Assembly: GCF_008642375.1 (NCBI RefSeq)
Contig: NZ_CP029194.1
Span: 1,612,001 to 1,676,000, forward strand
Origin: Streptomyces venezuelae
GTDB lineage: Bacteria; Actinomycetota; Actinomycetes; Streptomycetales; Streptomycetaceae
Direction: 5' to 3'
DNA: 64,000 nucleotides
A program made the translations under genes and the position numbers. The stretch's first letter is position 1, and each line of letters starts with the position of its first letter. Below, in pieces: positions 29,967 through 37,812 of the stretch. The notes beneath the pieces are model-generated. The model saw nothing but the letters and a program-made list of their open reading frames with translations, was not told where the DNA came from and searched no databases.

Positions 29967-31226
29967 TCAGGCGACGGTGACCGGGTGGCGTACGACCGCA
30001 CCGAAGAGATAGCCCTGGGTGTTGTGGACGGCCCGCTCGGGCTGGGTGTTGCCGGCGGCGTCGGTCGTACGGGACAGGAGGGTGACCGGCCCGGTGCGGT
30101 GGGGGCGCCACGGCACGGTCCAGCGGACCCAGCCGTCCCGCCTCGGGGTGTCGAGGAGCCGGGCACGCCGCCAGTGCGTCCCGCCGTCGGTGGAGACCTC
30201 CACCGAGCGGACGGGCGCGTGGGCGGACCAGGCGCGCCCGGTGAGCCGGTGGACGCGGCCGGCCTCCAGGGTGGCGCCGAAGGGGAGTTCGTACGCGGAC
30301 TTGATCGTCTGGACGCCGATGGGGGCGCTGCCGCCGGACGGGTGGGCGGGGCCGAAGAGGCGGTACCAGTCCGTGGACCAGGGTGAGGTCAGCGGGCGGG
30401 TGGAGACCTCGATGTCGCCGAGCCACTTGATCGAGGCGATGCCGACCCAGGAGGGCACGACGAGCCGGACCGGGTGGCCGTGGTCGTACGGGAGGGGTTC
30501 GCCGTTCATCTCGTACGCGAGGAGGACGTCCTCGAAGGCCTTGGCGACCGGCAGCGGGCGGCGGACCCGGCCGTGGTCGACGCCGCCGGAGACGTACGGG
30601 TCGTCGAGGCCGCGCGGCTGGAGGGCGATGGCGTCCCGGGCGATCCCGGCGCGTCGCAGCACGTCGGAGAGGCGGACGCCGCGCCAGCGGGCCGCGCCGA
30701 CGGCGCCGAGGGTCCAGGAGGTGCCCGTGACGGGCTCGCCCTGCTGGCTCGTGTAGAGACTGCGGCCGTTTCCGGCGCACTCGATCAGGGCCGTTCGGGT
30801 GACGGAGGGCAGGTCGCGCAGCTGCCCGTAGGTGAAGTGGACGGGGCTGCGGGCGTGGAGTCCGTCGCCCCAGAGCGTGAGGCGCCAGTCGGCGGCGTCG
30901 AGGACGGGCGTGGAGGTGTGGTTGCGGACGAAGAAGCGGTCGGCGGGGGTGAGGAGACCGGTGTCCGCGAAGGCGTCGGACCGCGCCTCGGCGCTGGCGC
31001 CCCGGACGGTGAACCACTCGGGCGGGAGGGACTTGACGATGCCGGGCGCGGACACGGATGCGGAGGCCGTGGTTGCGTGCGGGGATGCGGGGGCCGTGGT
31101 TGCGTGCGCGGGGGCGGCGGCCGCGAGTCCGCCGAGGGCGGAGGCCGCGGGGGCCGCCGCGAGCAGCTTCAGCAGGGAGCGGCGGTCGGGCGCGGGCGGA
31201 TACGGCGGCACGGGACTCCTCGACAT
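29967..31226 (-). CDS. Sulfite oxidase-like molybdopterin oxidoreductase, Tat-exported
   Basis: A 419-residue protein with a twin-arginine signal (PDRRSLLKLLAAAPAASA) and an alanine-rich cleavage region, then an oxidoreductase molybdopterin-binding domain with the Mo-ligating Cys150 in IECAGNGRS, and a C-terminal Mo-co oxidoreductase dimerisation domain (VEVSTDGGTHWRRA). Such enzymes oxidise sulfite or reduce oxidised methionine-type substrates outside the membrane. ATG at 31226. The signal region has duplicated HATTA-like stretches. No dedicated cytochrome partner is adjacent. Confidence 0.9.
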   Translation of the reverse strand: MSRSPVPPYPPAPDRRSLLKLLAAAPAASALGGLAAAAPAHATTAPASPHATTASASVSAPGIVKSLPPEWFTVRGASAEARSDAFADTGLLTPADRFFVRNHTSTPVLDAADWRLTLWGDGLHARSPVHFTYGQLRDLPSVTRTALIECAGNGRSLYTSQQGEPVTGTSWTLGAVGAARWRGVRLSDVLRRAGIARDAIALQPRGLDDPYVSGGVDHGRVRRPLPVAKAFEDVLLAYEMNGEPLPYDHGHPVRLVVPSWVGIASIKWLGDIEVSTRPLTSPWSTDWYRLFGPAHPSGGSAPIGVQTIKSAYELPFGATLEAGRVHRLTGRAWSAHAPVRSVEVSTDGGTHWRRARLLDTPRRDGWVRWTVPWRPHRTGPVTLLSRTTDAAGNTQPERAVHNTQGYLFGAVVRHPVTVA

Positions 31227-31387
31227 GTGGGGCGGGCGGCGCCACCGGGCGGCGGCGGGCCGATCCTAGAGGCGGAGAGGGGGCTGGAACGGTCCGTTGA
31301 CGGTGCTGTCACACAGCGATCCGTCAGCTCGGAGCGGGCCCCGGAAATGCGGGAGCGCCGCTCGGTCTCCCCGACCGAGAATGCGGC

Positions 31388-31993
31388 ATGACGACATCGA
31401 ACGGCGCGACGACATCGATACGCGAGGCGGTTCCCGGGGACGCGGCGGCCGTCGCTTCCGTGCACGTCCTGTCCTGGCGGGCCGCCTACCGCGATCTGCT
31501 CCCCGGGCCGTATCTGGCCTCGCTGGACCCGGAGGAGCGGGCGTCCGTGTGGCACGAGCGCCTGTCGGCGCCCGACCGGCCCACGGTGCTCCTGGCGACG
31601 GAGGCCGACGGGCGGGTCGTGGCCTTCTCCTGTCTCAGGGCCTGGCCGGACGAGGAGCCCGGGGAGCCGGCGGAGGCCGGTGCGGCCGGCGAGCCGGGGG
31701 CGTCCGGTGCGTCCCTCGCTCTCGACCCCGCCTCCACCGCCGAACTGGCGGCGCTGTACGCCCTGCCGGAGGTGTGGGGCACGGGTGTCGGGCGGGCGCT
31801 GCTCGCCGCGTCCACGGAGGTGCTCGTGACGGCCGGTTTCCGGACCGCCTCGCTGTGGGTGTTCGCCGGGAACACACGGGGCCGCCGCTTCTACGAGGCG
31901 GCCGGCTGGCGACCGGACGGCGCGGCCGTCCGCGAGGTCACGGGCGGCCGGGAGCTGGAGGAACTCCGTTACCGGCGGGCGCTGTTGGACTGA
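31388..31993 (+). CDS. GNAT-family N-acetyltransferase
   Basis: A 201-residue acetyltransferase. It opens with the usual IREAVPGDAAAVASVH, has a LYALPEVWGTGVGRALL motif A acetyl-CoA-binding turn (usually Q/RxxGxG/A; here WGTGVGRAL), and ends with VFAGNTRGRRFYEAAGW motif B. A Pro/Glu/Ala-rich insertion near residues 90-110 is likely a loop. ATG at 31388. Divergent from the sulfite-oxidase-like gene. Substrate unknown. Confidence 0.9.
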   Translation: MTTSNGATTSIREAVPGDAAAVASVHVLSWRAAYRDLLPGPYLASLDPEERASVWHERLSAPDRPTVLLATEADGRVVAFSCLRAWPDEEPGEPAEAGAAGEPGASGASLALDPASTAELAALYALPEVWGTGVGRALLAASTEVLVTAGFRTASLWVFAGNTRGRRFYEAAGWRPDGAAVREVTGGRELEELRYRRALLD

Positions 31994-32083
31994 GCCGGTG
32001 TCCACATCCCAAGACGCGGGTCTCACCATTCGGCGGGAGTGCGTACGGTGAAGGCACGCACCCACACCGAGGGAGTCGCTTCC

Positions 32084-32920
32084 ATGACGCATGCCCCCAC
32101 CCCGTCGGCGGCCCACGAGACCGCCGTCTACACCCACGGCCACCACGAGTCCGTCCTGCGTTCGCACACCTGGCGGACCGCCGCCAATTCCGCCGCCTAC
32201 CTGCTGCCCGAGCTGCGGGCGGGGCTCGACGTCCTGGACGTGGGCTGCGGCCCGGGCACGATCACGGCCGATCTGGCCGCGCTGGTGGCGCCCGGCCGGG
32301 TGACCGCCGTCGACGCCGCCGAGGGCGTCCTGGAGAAGGCACGCGCGGTCGCCGCTGAACGCGGCCTGGACAACGTCGAGTTCGCCGAGGCGGACGTCCA
32401 CGCCCTGGACTTCCCCGACGACTCCTTCGACGTCGTCCACGCCCACCAGGTGCTGCAGCACGTCGGCGACCCCGTCCAGGCCCTGCGCGAGATGCGGCGG
32501 GTGTGCAGGCCGGGCGGGGTCGTCGCGGCCCGCGACAGCGACTACGGAGCCTTCGCCTGGTTCCCCGAACGCCCCGCGCTGGACGGGTGGCTGGACCTGT
32601 ACCACCGGGTCGCACGGGCGAACGGCGGCGAACCGGACGCCGGGCGGCGGCTGTTCTCCTGGGCCCGGGAGGCGGGCTTCACCGACGTCACGACGACCGC
32701 GGCGACCTGGTGCTTCGCCACCCCCGAGGAGCGCGCCTGGTGGAGCGGCCTGTGGGCGGACCGGACGACCGGCTCCGTCTACGCCGAGCTGGCCGTGAAG
32801 GGCGGCCACGCGACGGACGCCGAGCTGGCGGCGATCGGGGAGGCCTGGCGGGAGTGGGGCGAGCGGGAGGACGCCTGGTTCATGGTCCCGCACGGCGAGA
32901 TCCTGTGCCGGGTGTCCTGA
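32084..32920 (+). CDS. UbiE/methyltransferase-11-type SAM methyltransferase
   Basis: A 278-residue methyltransferase. Motif I is LDVLDVGCGPGTITADLA, motif post-I DVHALDFPDDSFDVVHAHQV and motif III RVCRPGGVVAARD. The opening YTHGHHESVLRSHTWRTA is characteristic of a small actinobacterial subgroup. The ATG at 32084 behind GAGGGA is preferred to an in-frame GTG at 32039. Convergent with the small Cys-rich gene, 26 bp apart. Acceptor unknown. Confidence 0.9.
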   Translation: MTHAPTPSAAHETAVYTHGHHESVLRSHTWRTAANSAAYLLPELRAGLDVLDVGCGPGTITADLAALVAPGRVTAVDAAEGVLEKARAVAAERGLDNVEFAEADVHALDFPDDSFDVVHAHQVLQHVGDPVQALREMRRVCRPGGVVAARDSDYGAFAWFPERPALDGWLDLYHRVARANGGEPDAGRRLFSWAREAGFTDVTTTAATWCFATPEERAWWSGLWADRTTGSVYAELAVKGGHATDAELAAIGEAWREWGEREDAWFMVPHGEILCRVS

Positions 32921-32946
32921 CCACTCGGCAGAGTCGTTACGGCAGG

Positions 32947-33180
32947 TCAGTACAGGTTGTCATGGAACCCGATGCATTCCGGGTCCTGGAGGGGGCAGCT
33001 CGGATGCGGCGTGCGGTCCGGCTCGGGCCGCGCCGGTTCGGTGTCCAGGAAGCCCGGCTCCGGCGGCGGCATGGCGAACGCCTCGCAGAGGCAGGCGCCG
33101 CAGCGGCCGGAGAACCGCGGCTCCCCATGGCGGAAGCGCGGATGTCCGCACCGGCACTCGGCCGTCGCCCATGCTGCCAC
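32947..33180 (-). CDS. Small Cys/His-rich protein, putative zinc-binding
   Basis: A 77-residue protein containing ECRCGHPRFRHG then GRCGACLCEAF and a late SCPLQDPEC, eight cysteines in all plus several histidines, suggestive of a zinc ribbon or treble clef. GTG start at 33180 with an upstream GGAAGGACGGGG. Not assigned to a named family. Same strand as the DUF5107 gene, 101 bp downstream of it. Confidence 0.65.
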   Translation of the reverse strand: MAAWATAECRCGHPRFRHGEPRFSGRCGACLCEAFAMPPPEPGFLDTEPARPEPDRTPHPSCPLQDPECIGFHDNLY

Positions 33181-33281
33181 CTACGGACCCCCGTCCTTCC
33201 GCCGCCACCCCCAGGATAGGGAGCGACGGCCCGGCGGGGACCCCTCCGGGACTCCCCCTCCGGGACGCCGCCGATCGTCCG

Positions 33282-35267
33282 TCAGCTCGGCCGCATCCTG
33301 AACTCATAGGCGTACGGCAGTGGTTCGTCGGTGAGCTCCGCCCAGACCTCACCGAGGATCTCGGCGCCCTCGCGCAGGTCCGCGACCTCGAAGCCCGCGT
33401 CGAAGACGGCGCGGGCCTCGTCCGTCCTGCCCTCGGCGAGGAGCAGGCGCGCCTCCAGGAGCCGGAAGGCGCCCCTCCCCCGCGCCTCCTCGGGAAGCCG
33501 CGTCCACACCTCGCGCGCCCGGCCCGTGCGTCCGGCGGCGAGCAGCGCGGTGACCGCCTCGCGGCCGAGCGCGGCGCTCCCCGCCTCGTCCTCGGCGGCC
33601 CGGTCGGCGTGTTCGGCCCGGTCGGCGTGCTCGGCATGGTCGTTGAAGGCCTCGGCGAACCGTTCGGCGGCGCGGGCCGGGTGCCCGTCCTCCCGGTCGG
33701 CGACGGCGAGGCAGTGGAGCAGCGGCCAGCGGACGGTGGCCTCGCGCAGTCCCCGTTCCCAGCTCCGTACCGCCTGGGCGCGGTCTCCGGCGTGCCACTG
33801 GGCGATGCCGAGGTGGTACTCGGTGGACGGGTCGGCCGGGGCGGTCTCCAGCATGTCCCGCCAGGGCGCCGAGACCAGCGGCGCGCCGGGCGCGGCGCCC
33901 TTCTCGGGGGCCGGCAGGACCCCGGTGTCCAGGAGTGCGCGCCAGGGCTCCTGCTCGGGCCCGAGCGTCGACTCGGGGAAGGGGGTGCCGGGCAACTCGT
34001 GATTTCCGCGCAGGACTTCGAGGGCTCCCCAGCCGGAGCCGACGGCGAGGACGGTCTCCGGCTCGGAGTCGGCGGCCTGCTCGCGCCAGGCCGTGCAGGC
34101 CGCGTCGACCCCGGCGCGCGGGAGCGCTTCGGCGAGGCCGTTCTCGACGGCCTCGCGGGCCGTGTCCCAGTCGTCGCCGAGTGCCGCGCCGGGATCGGCG
34201 GTGAGCGGTCCGTACGCCTCCAGCCAGCTGAACTCCTCGCCGCCGGGCAGCTCCAGGTGCTCCAGCTGGGTGCGCGCGAGGCCGGCCTGGATCTCGGCGT
34301 AGCCGGGGGTGCCGGGCTCGGTGAGCCACTCCTGCCAGCGCCGGCCGCCGCGTTCGCGGCCCCACAGGAAGAGCTTGCGGCCGCGCAGCGGATCGGTGGA
34401 GGTCTGGACGAGGCCGGTGCCGTCGGCGTCCAGGGCGGCGATCCAGCGGCGCTGTCCGTCGGGCAGGTCGTAGAACCAGTCGGCCGCGTGGTCCCCGTTC
34501 AGGGGGTACGAGCGGTCGGTGCCGCCACCGCTCTCGGTGACGGGGAAGGGCAGCCGGCGCAGCGAGCGTTCGTCACCGTGGTGCCATGCGGCGTCGGCGG
34601 GCGCGATGACGCGGCGGGTCTCCGGTACGGCGGTGTTGGACCACCAGTAGACGGCGGCGGGCCGCTCGTGGGGGTTGCGGACGCGGACGCCGACATGAAG
34701 GAAGTCGGAGCCCTCCGGGAGCCAGAGGTCGACCTGGAAGGGCAGGTCCCGCAGGCGCTCCCACTCCCACAGCCGGAGCATCTGGCCCCCGTCGGGGGCG
34801 CGGACGACGGCCGCGTGCAGGGGCGAGCAGGAGAGGGTGGTGTGGCCGGTGGCTCCGATGTTCCACTCGATGCCGCCGGAGAACCAGGCGCCGTTGAGGG
34901 CGAAGGCCGCCGGCTGGAACACCGGGTTGCGGTAGAGGAGTTCGCGTCCACTGGGTTTGTGGTGCAGGGAGTGGACGCGACCGCCGAGCCCCGGGAGCAC
35001 GGTGGCCCGGAGCCGGTCGTTCTCGATCACGATCGCGTCGAGGTCGGTGGGGGTGCGTTCGCGCCCGTAGCCGTCCCGCACGGGGGCGGGCAGCAGACTG
35101 CGCAGGGGCGCGCGTCCGATGCCCCGGGCCATGTCGCGCGGCAGTTCCGCGAGGGTCTGTTCGTCGACCGCGTGGGTCCCGTGGTGGGTCCGCAGGGCGG
35201 GCAGGGGGCTGTCCGGGCCCAACGGGGCCGCGGGCAGCGTCAGTACGGCACGTCGTACGGTCGTCAT
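33282..35267 (-). CDS. DUF5107/TPR protein
   Basis: A 661-residue cytosolic protein. The N-terminal two thirds match the DUF5107 type (LPGLGGRVHSLHHKPSGREL, GGIEWNIGATGHTT, DLWLPEGSDFLHVGVRVRNP), a carbohydrate-active beta-sandwich related to aldose-epimerase-like folds. The rest consists of helical TPR-like repeats (STEYHLGIAQWHAGDRAQAV and ARLLLAEGRTDEARAVFDAG). Homologues occur in sugar-utilisation loci; the substrate is unknown. A short HADRAEHADRA repeat sits in the TPR part. The ATG at 35267 begins the conserved region; a GTG/TTG-type extension upstream is unlikely. Confidence 0.85.
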   Translation of the reverse strand: MTTVRRAVLTLPAAPLGPDSPLPALRTHHGTHAVDEQTLAELPRDMARGIGRAPLRSLLPAPVRDGYGRERTPTDLDAIVIENDRLRATVLPGLGGRVHSLHHKPSGRELLYRNPVFQPAAFALNGAWFSGGIEWNIGATGHTTLSCSPLHAAVVRAPDGGQMLRLWEWERLRDLPFQVDLWLPEGSDFLHVGVRVRNPHERPAAVYWWSNTAVPETRRVIAPADAAWHHGDERSLRRLPFPVTESGGGTDRSYPLNGDHAADWFYDLPDGQRRWIAALDADGTGLVQTSTDPLRGRKLFLWGRERGGRRWQEWLTEPGTPGYAEIQAGLARTQLEHLELPGGEEFSWLEAYGPLTADPGAALGDDWDTAREAVENGLAEALPRAGVDAACTAWREQAADSEPETVLAVGSGWGALEVLRGNHELPGTPFPESTLGPEQEPWRALLDTGVLPAPEKGAAPGAPLVSAPWRDMLETAPADPSTEYHLGIAQWHAGDRAQAVRSWERGLREATVRWPLLHCLAVADREDGHPARAAERFAEAFNDHAEHADRAEHADRAAEDEAGSAALGREAVTALLAAGRTGRAREVWTRLPEEARGRGAFRLLEARLLLAEGRTDEARAVFDAGFEVADLREGAEILGEVWAELTDEPLPYAYEFRMRPS

Positions 35268-35345
35268 CCACCCATGGAACACGCCGGGGCCTGTCCTGAC
35301 CAGGGGTTCGCTCACCTACGACCGGACGCCCGGGGCGCCTGGGTC

Positions 35346-35489
35346 CTACTGCCAACCCATGTTGCCCTGAGCCGTGGCGGTGGGGGCGGACGGGGCGGGC
35401 GCGGCAGCCGCCGTCGAGGCGGCGTACAGCGGGGCGGCGAGGGTGAGGACGAGGACCGCGGCGGCCTGGGCGATGCGCATGCGAGACAT
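35346..35489 (-). CDS. Secreted mini-peptide, 47 residues, ending NMGWQ
   Basis: A signal peptide (MSRMRIAQAAAVLVLTLA, then an AAS...AAA cleavage zone) followed by only about 17 mature residues ending TATAQGNMGWQ. The ATG at 35489 is preceded by GGAACGGAAG. It lies downstream of, and on the same strand as, the 98-residue protein gene, itself divergent from a LuxR-type regulator. The predicted export and tiny mature part suggest a signalling peptide or other small secreted factor; no modification enzymes are adjacent. Function not known. Confidence 0.7.
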   Translation of the reverse strand: MSRMRIAQAAAVLVLTLAAPLYAASTAAAAPAPSAPTATAQGNMGWQ

Positions 35490-35701
35490 GGGGTTCTTCC
35501 GTTCCTGAGCGTCGATGGTAGGTCGGAGGTGGGTCCGGTATCGGTCGCGCCCCGCGGTGGCGCTTTCCGGTCCGGTGCCTTCGGGAGTGGTCTCCGTTCC
35601 GGCGAGAACCACTGTCGCCGCAGGCCCGCGGGGGTGGAAGGGCCGGCGCGTGGACGGAAACGGCAGCGGCCGTTTGTGTCCACCTGGCGCGGGGGCGGCT
35701 T

Positions 35702-35998
35702 TCACTGTCCGTCGATGACGATGAGCGGGGCTTCCGCGCGCAGAAGGGTCCAGCCCGACAACTCGGGGCGGCCCTCCAGCAGCCGGGCGCAGACGGCCGC
35801 CGCGTTCGCTTCCGCCCGGGCCAGCGAGTCGGCCAGGAGGAAGAGGCCGAGGACCGGTGCCGAGGGCGGGTCACCGTGCACGCTGACGTGCTCCACGCCG
35901 TCCTCGGGTCGGGCGCACCCATAGACGAGGGCGCGCACGTCGGGCGGGAGTTCGCCGCCCTGGGCCGGCGGTCGCAAGTGCGCGTGAACGAGGTACAT
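35702..35998 (-). CDS. Conserved small protein next to LuxR-type regulator
   Basis: A 98-residue soluble protein beginning MYLVHAHLRPPAQGGELPPD, containing GVEHVSVHGDPPSAPVLGLF and a helical LADSLARAEANAAAVCARLL region. The beta-alpha-beta pattern could be a small ferredoxin-like fold. ATG at 35998 with GAAGGGAAGGGG upstream. It is divergent from the LuxR-type gene over an 81-bp AT-rich gap, so shared regulation is likely. Not assigned to a named family. Confidence 0.75.
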   Translation of the reverse strand: MYLVHAHLRPPAQGGELPPDVRALVYGCARPEDGVEHVSVHGDPPSAPVLGLFLLADSLARAEANAAAVCARLLEGRPELSGWTLLRAEAPLIVIDGQ

Positions 35999-36079
35999 AA
36001 CCCCTTCCTTCTGCCCTCCCGCTGCGGGCATATGATGATCTTTTTGTGTGGGAGATGAGCACTTCCGGGGGGAATCACA

Positions 36080-37075
36080 ATGCTGTCTGCGCTGGGTCTC
36101 GACACGATGGCCGAGGCCGTCTACCGGGCGATGCTGGCCGATCCGCGGGGCGGGGTGGCGGCGCTGGCCGCCCGCGTCGGCGCGACGGAACAGCAGGTAC
36201 GTGACGGACTCGACGTCCTCAGCGAGCTCGCACTCGTCCGGCCCTCGGCCGACAACGGCGGCCTGCGCGCGGTCTCGCCCGACCTTGGGATGGAAGTCCT
36301 GATGGCCCGCCAGCAGGCCCAGATCACCGCCCAGCAGCAGCGGCTCGAGGCCTCCCGTGCGGCGGCCGCCCAGTTGATCTCCGAGTACGCCGACCTGCGG
36401 CCGGCCGGCGCCAGCCCGGGAGTCGAGCAGCTGATCGGCCTGGACCAGATCCGGGACCGCCTCGCGCGGCTGACTCGTGAGGTCCGCCACGAAGTCATGA
36501 CCTTCGCACCTGGAGGCCCGCAGACGGAAGAGAACATTGCCGCGTCGCGCCCCCTGGACGCCGAGTTGCTGGGGCGCGGGGTGCGGACCAGGGTCGTGTA
36601 CCTGGACAGCGTCCGCCACCACCGGCCGACCGTGGAGTACGCGCGCTGGACGGCCTCCCTGGGCGGAGAGGTCCGCACCGCGGCTTCGCTCGCCACCCGT
36701 CTGATCATCGTGGACCGATCGACCGCGGTGATCCCTGTGAGCAGTGAGAACACCGCGGGCGGTGCCGTCGTGCTGACCGGGCAGGGAACGCTGACCGCGC
36801 TGTGCGCGCTGTACGAGAGCGTGTGGGCCGCGGCGCACCCGCTCGGGGAGGCCCCGGTCCGTGATGTCCACGGCCTGAGTGCGCAGGAGGCCGCCCTCAT
36901 CTCCCTGCTCTCCGAGGGGCACACGGACGAGACGATCGGCAAGCGGCTCGGGGTGTCAACGCGTACGGCCCGGCGGATCGCCAGCGACCTCATGGAACGC
37001 CTCGGCGCGCGCAGCCGGTTCGAGGCGGGTGTCCGGGCGGTGCAGCACGGATGGCTGCCCGCGCAAGAGGGCTGA
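36080..37075 (+). CDS. LuxR-family regulator with TrmB-like N-terminus
   Basis: A 331-residue regulator. Residues 5-60 form a TrmB-like winged helix (AEAVYRAMLADPRGGVAALA), 110-255 a phospholipase-D-like sensor fold (ARLTREVRHEVMTFAPGGPQ to LIIVDRSTAVIPVS), and 268-325 a LuxR helix-turn-helix (LSAQEAALISLLSEGHTDET, then GVSTRTARRIASDLMERLGA). ATG at 36080 behind GGGGGGAA. This two-HTH architecture is a Streptomyces speciality; members often sit beside small secreted peptides or biosynthetic genes. Likely controls the divergent small genes. Confidence 0.9.
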   Translation: MLSALGLDTMAEAVYRAMLADPRGGVAALAARVGATEQQVRDGLDVLSELALVRPSADNGGLRAVSPDLGMEVLMARQQAQITAQQQRLEASRAAAAQLISEYADLRPAGASPGVEQLIGLDQIRDRLARLTREVRHEVMTFAPGGPQTEENIAASRPLDAELLGRGVRTRVVYLDSVRHHRPTVEYARWTASLGGEVRTAASLATRLIIVDRSTAVIPVSSENTAGGAVVLTGQGTLTALCALYESVWAAAHPLGEAPVRDVHGLSAQEAALISLLSEGHTDETIGKRLGVSTRTARRIASDLMERLGARSRFEAGVRAVQHGWLPAQEG

Positions 37076-37812
37076 GTCCGCCCGGCCGGACGGATCGCCT
37101 CGGCCGGCCGTCGAGTGCGGCGGGCGGTCCGCTGCGGGGTGAACAGGCATAGTGATCCCGGAAGGGTGCGGCTGAGAGAGCGGTTCGTGGAGTGCGGGTC
37201 CGGTGGTGTGCCGTGTCGTCGGCGCCACCGGGCGCACTCCAGTCTTTCCGCGTCGCACCGTCCGCGGAAGCCGGGCCCGCTGGCCTGAAGGGGCCTGGGC
37301 CGCAAGCGTCCAGGCCGACGGCCGACCTCCGGTCCGGTAGCCGACTCCGGTCCAGTAGCCGACTCCGGTCCAGTAGCCGCCCTCCGGCCCTGCGGCCCAT
37401 GACTCCTTGCGCGGCACGGCGGTGAGAGGCATCCCGGTGTGTCGCGCTCCGCGGCCGGCCGTCGACGCATCCCGCCCGGCGTTCCCGACTGCGCGGGTTC
37501 CTCCTGCCCGTTGACGCGCATGCGGCCGGCCCAGGGCTCGTGAGCGTACGGCGGGAAGCCCGTCCGGCCCGATCGGGCCAGGGACGCTTCCGGCCATCCC
37601 AACCACCTTCCCCCGGTGCTGTCCGCACGCCGAAAGTGGTGATCGCCGCCAGGGAGCGAAGCGTGACCCGGCGGGCACGCCGCAGGACACCGCGTCGTGG
37701 GACTCGTATCCGGAGTCCGACGCGACGTACCGGTGCGGCCGCCGACCACGAGGGTCCGTCGGGCCGGGAGCACGTCCTGGCAGGGATCACACCGCAGGAG
37801 AAGGGAGTCGTG
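37076..37812. other. Long non-coding gap before the ALF-repeat gene
   Basis: About 740 bases without a convincing gene, far longer than the local average. Open frames on both strands lack ribosome sites and family resemblance. It contains the 18-bp tandem repeat at 37328-37381 and short GC hairpins after the LuxR gene. A GGAGAAGGGAG ribosome site at 37797-37807 serves the ALF-repeat gene. A long regulatory leader or an unrecognised RNA cannot be excluded. Confidence 0.6.
37328..37381. repeat. Three tandem 18-bp units
   Basis: Three head-to-tail copies of TCCGGTCCAGTAGCCGAC with one or two changes (37328-37345, 37346-37363, 37364-37381). They lie in the long gap between the LuxR and ALF-repeat genes and are not inside a believable reading frame. 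Possible protein-binding array or simple slippage product. Confidence 0.9.

Noticed and set aside
37540..37812. N-terminal extension of the ALF-repeat protein to 37540
   Set aside because: The extension is Arg-rich without features, whereas ATG 37813 has a strong ribosome site and is followed by a twin-arginine signal.
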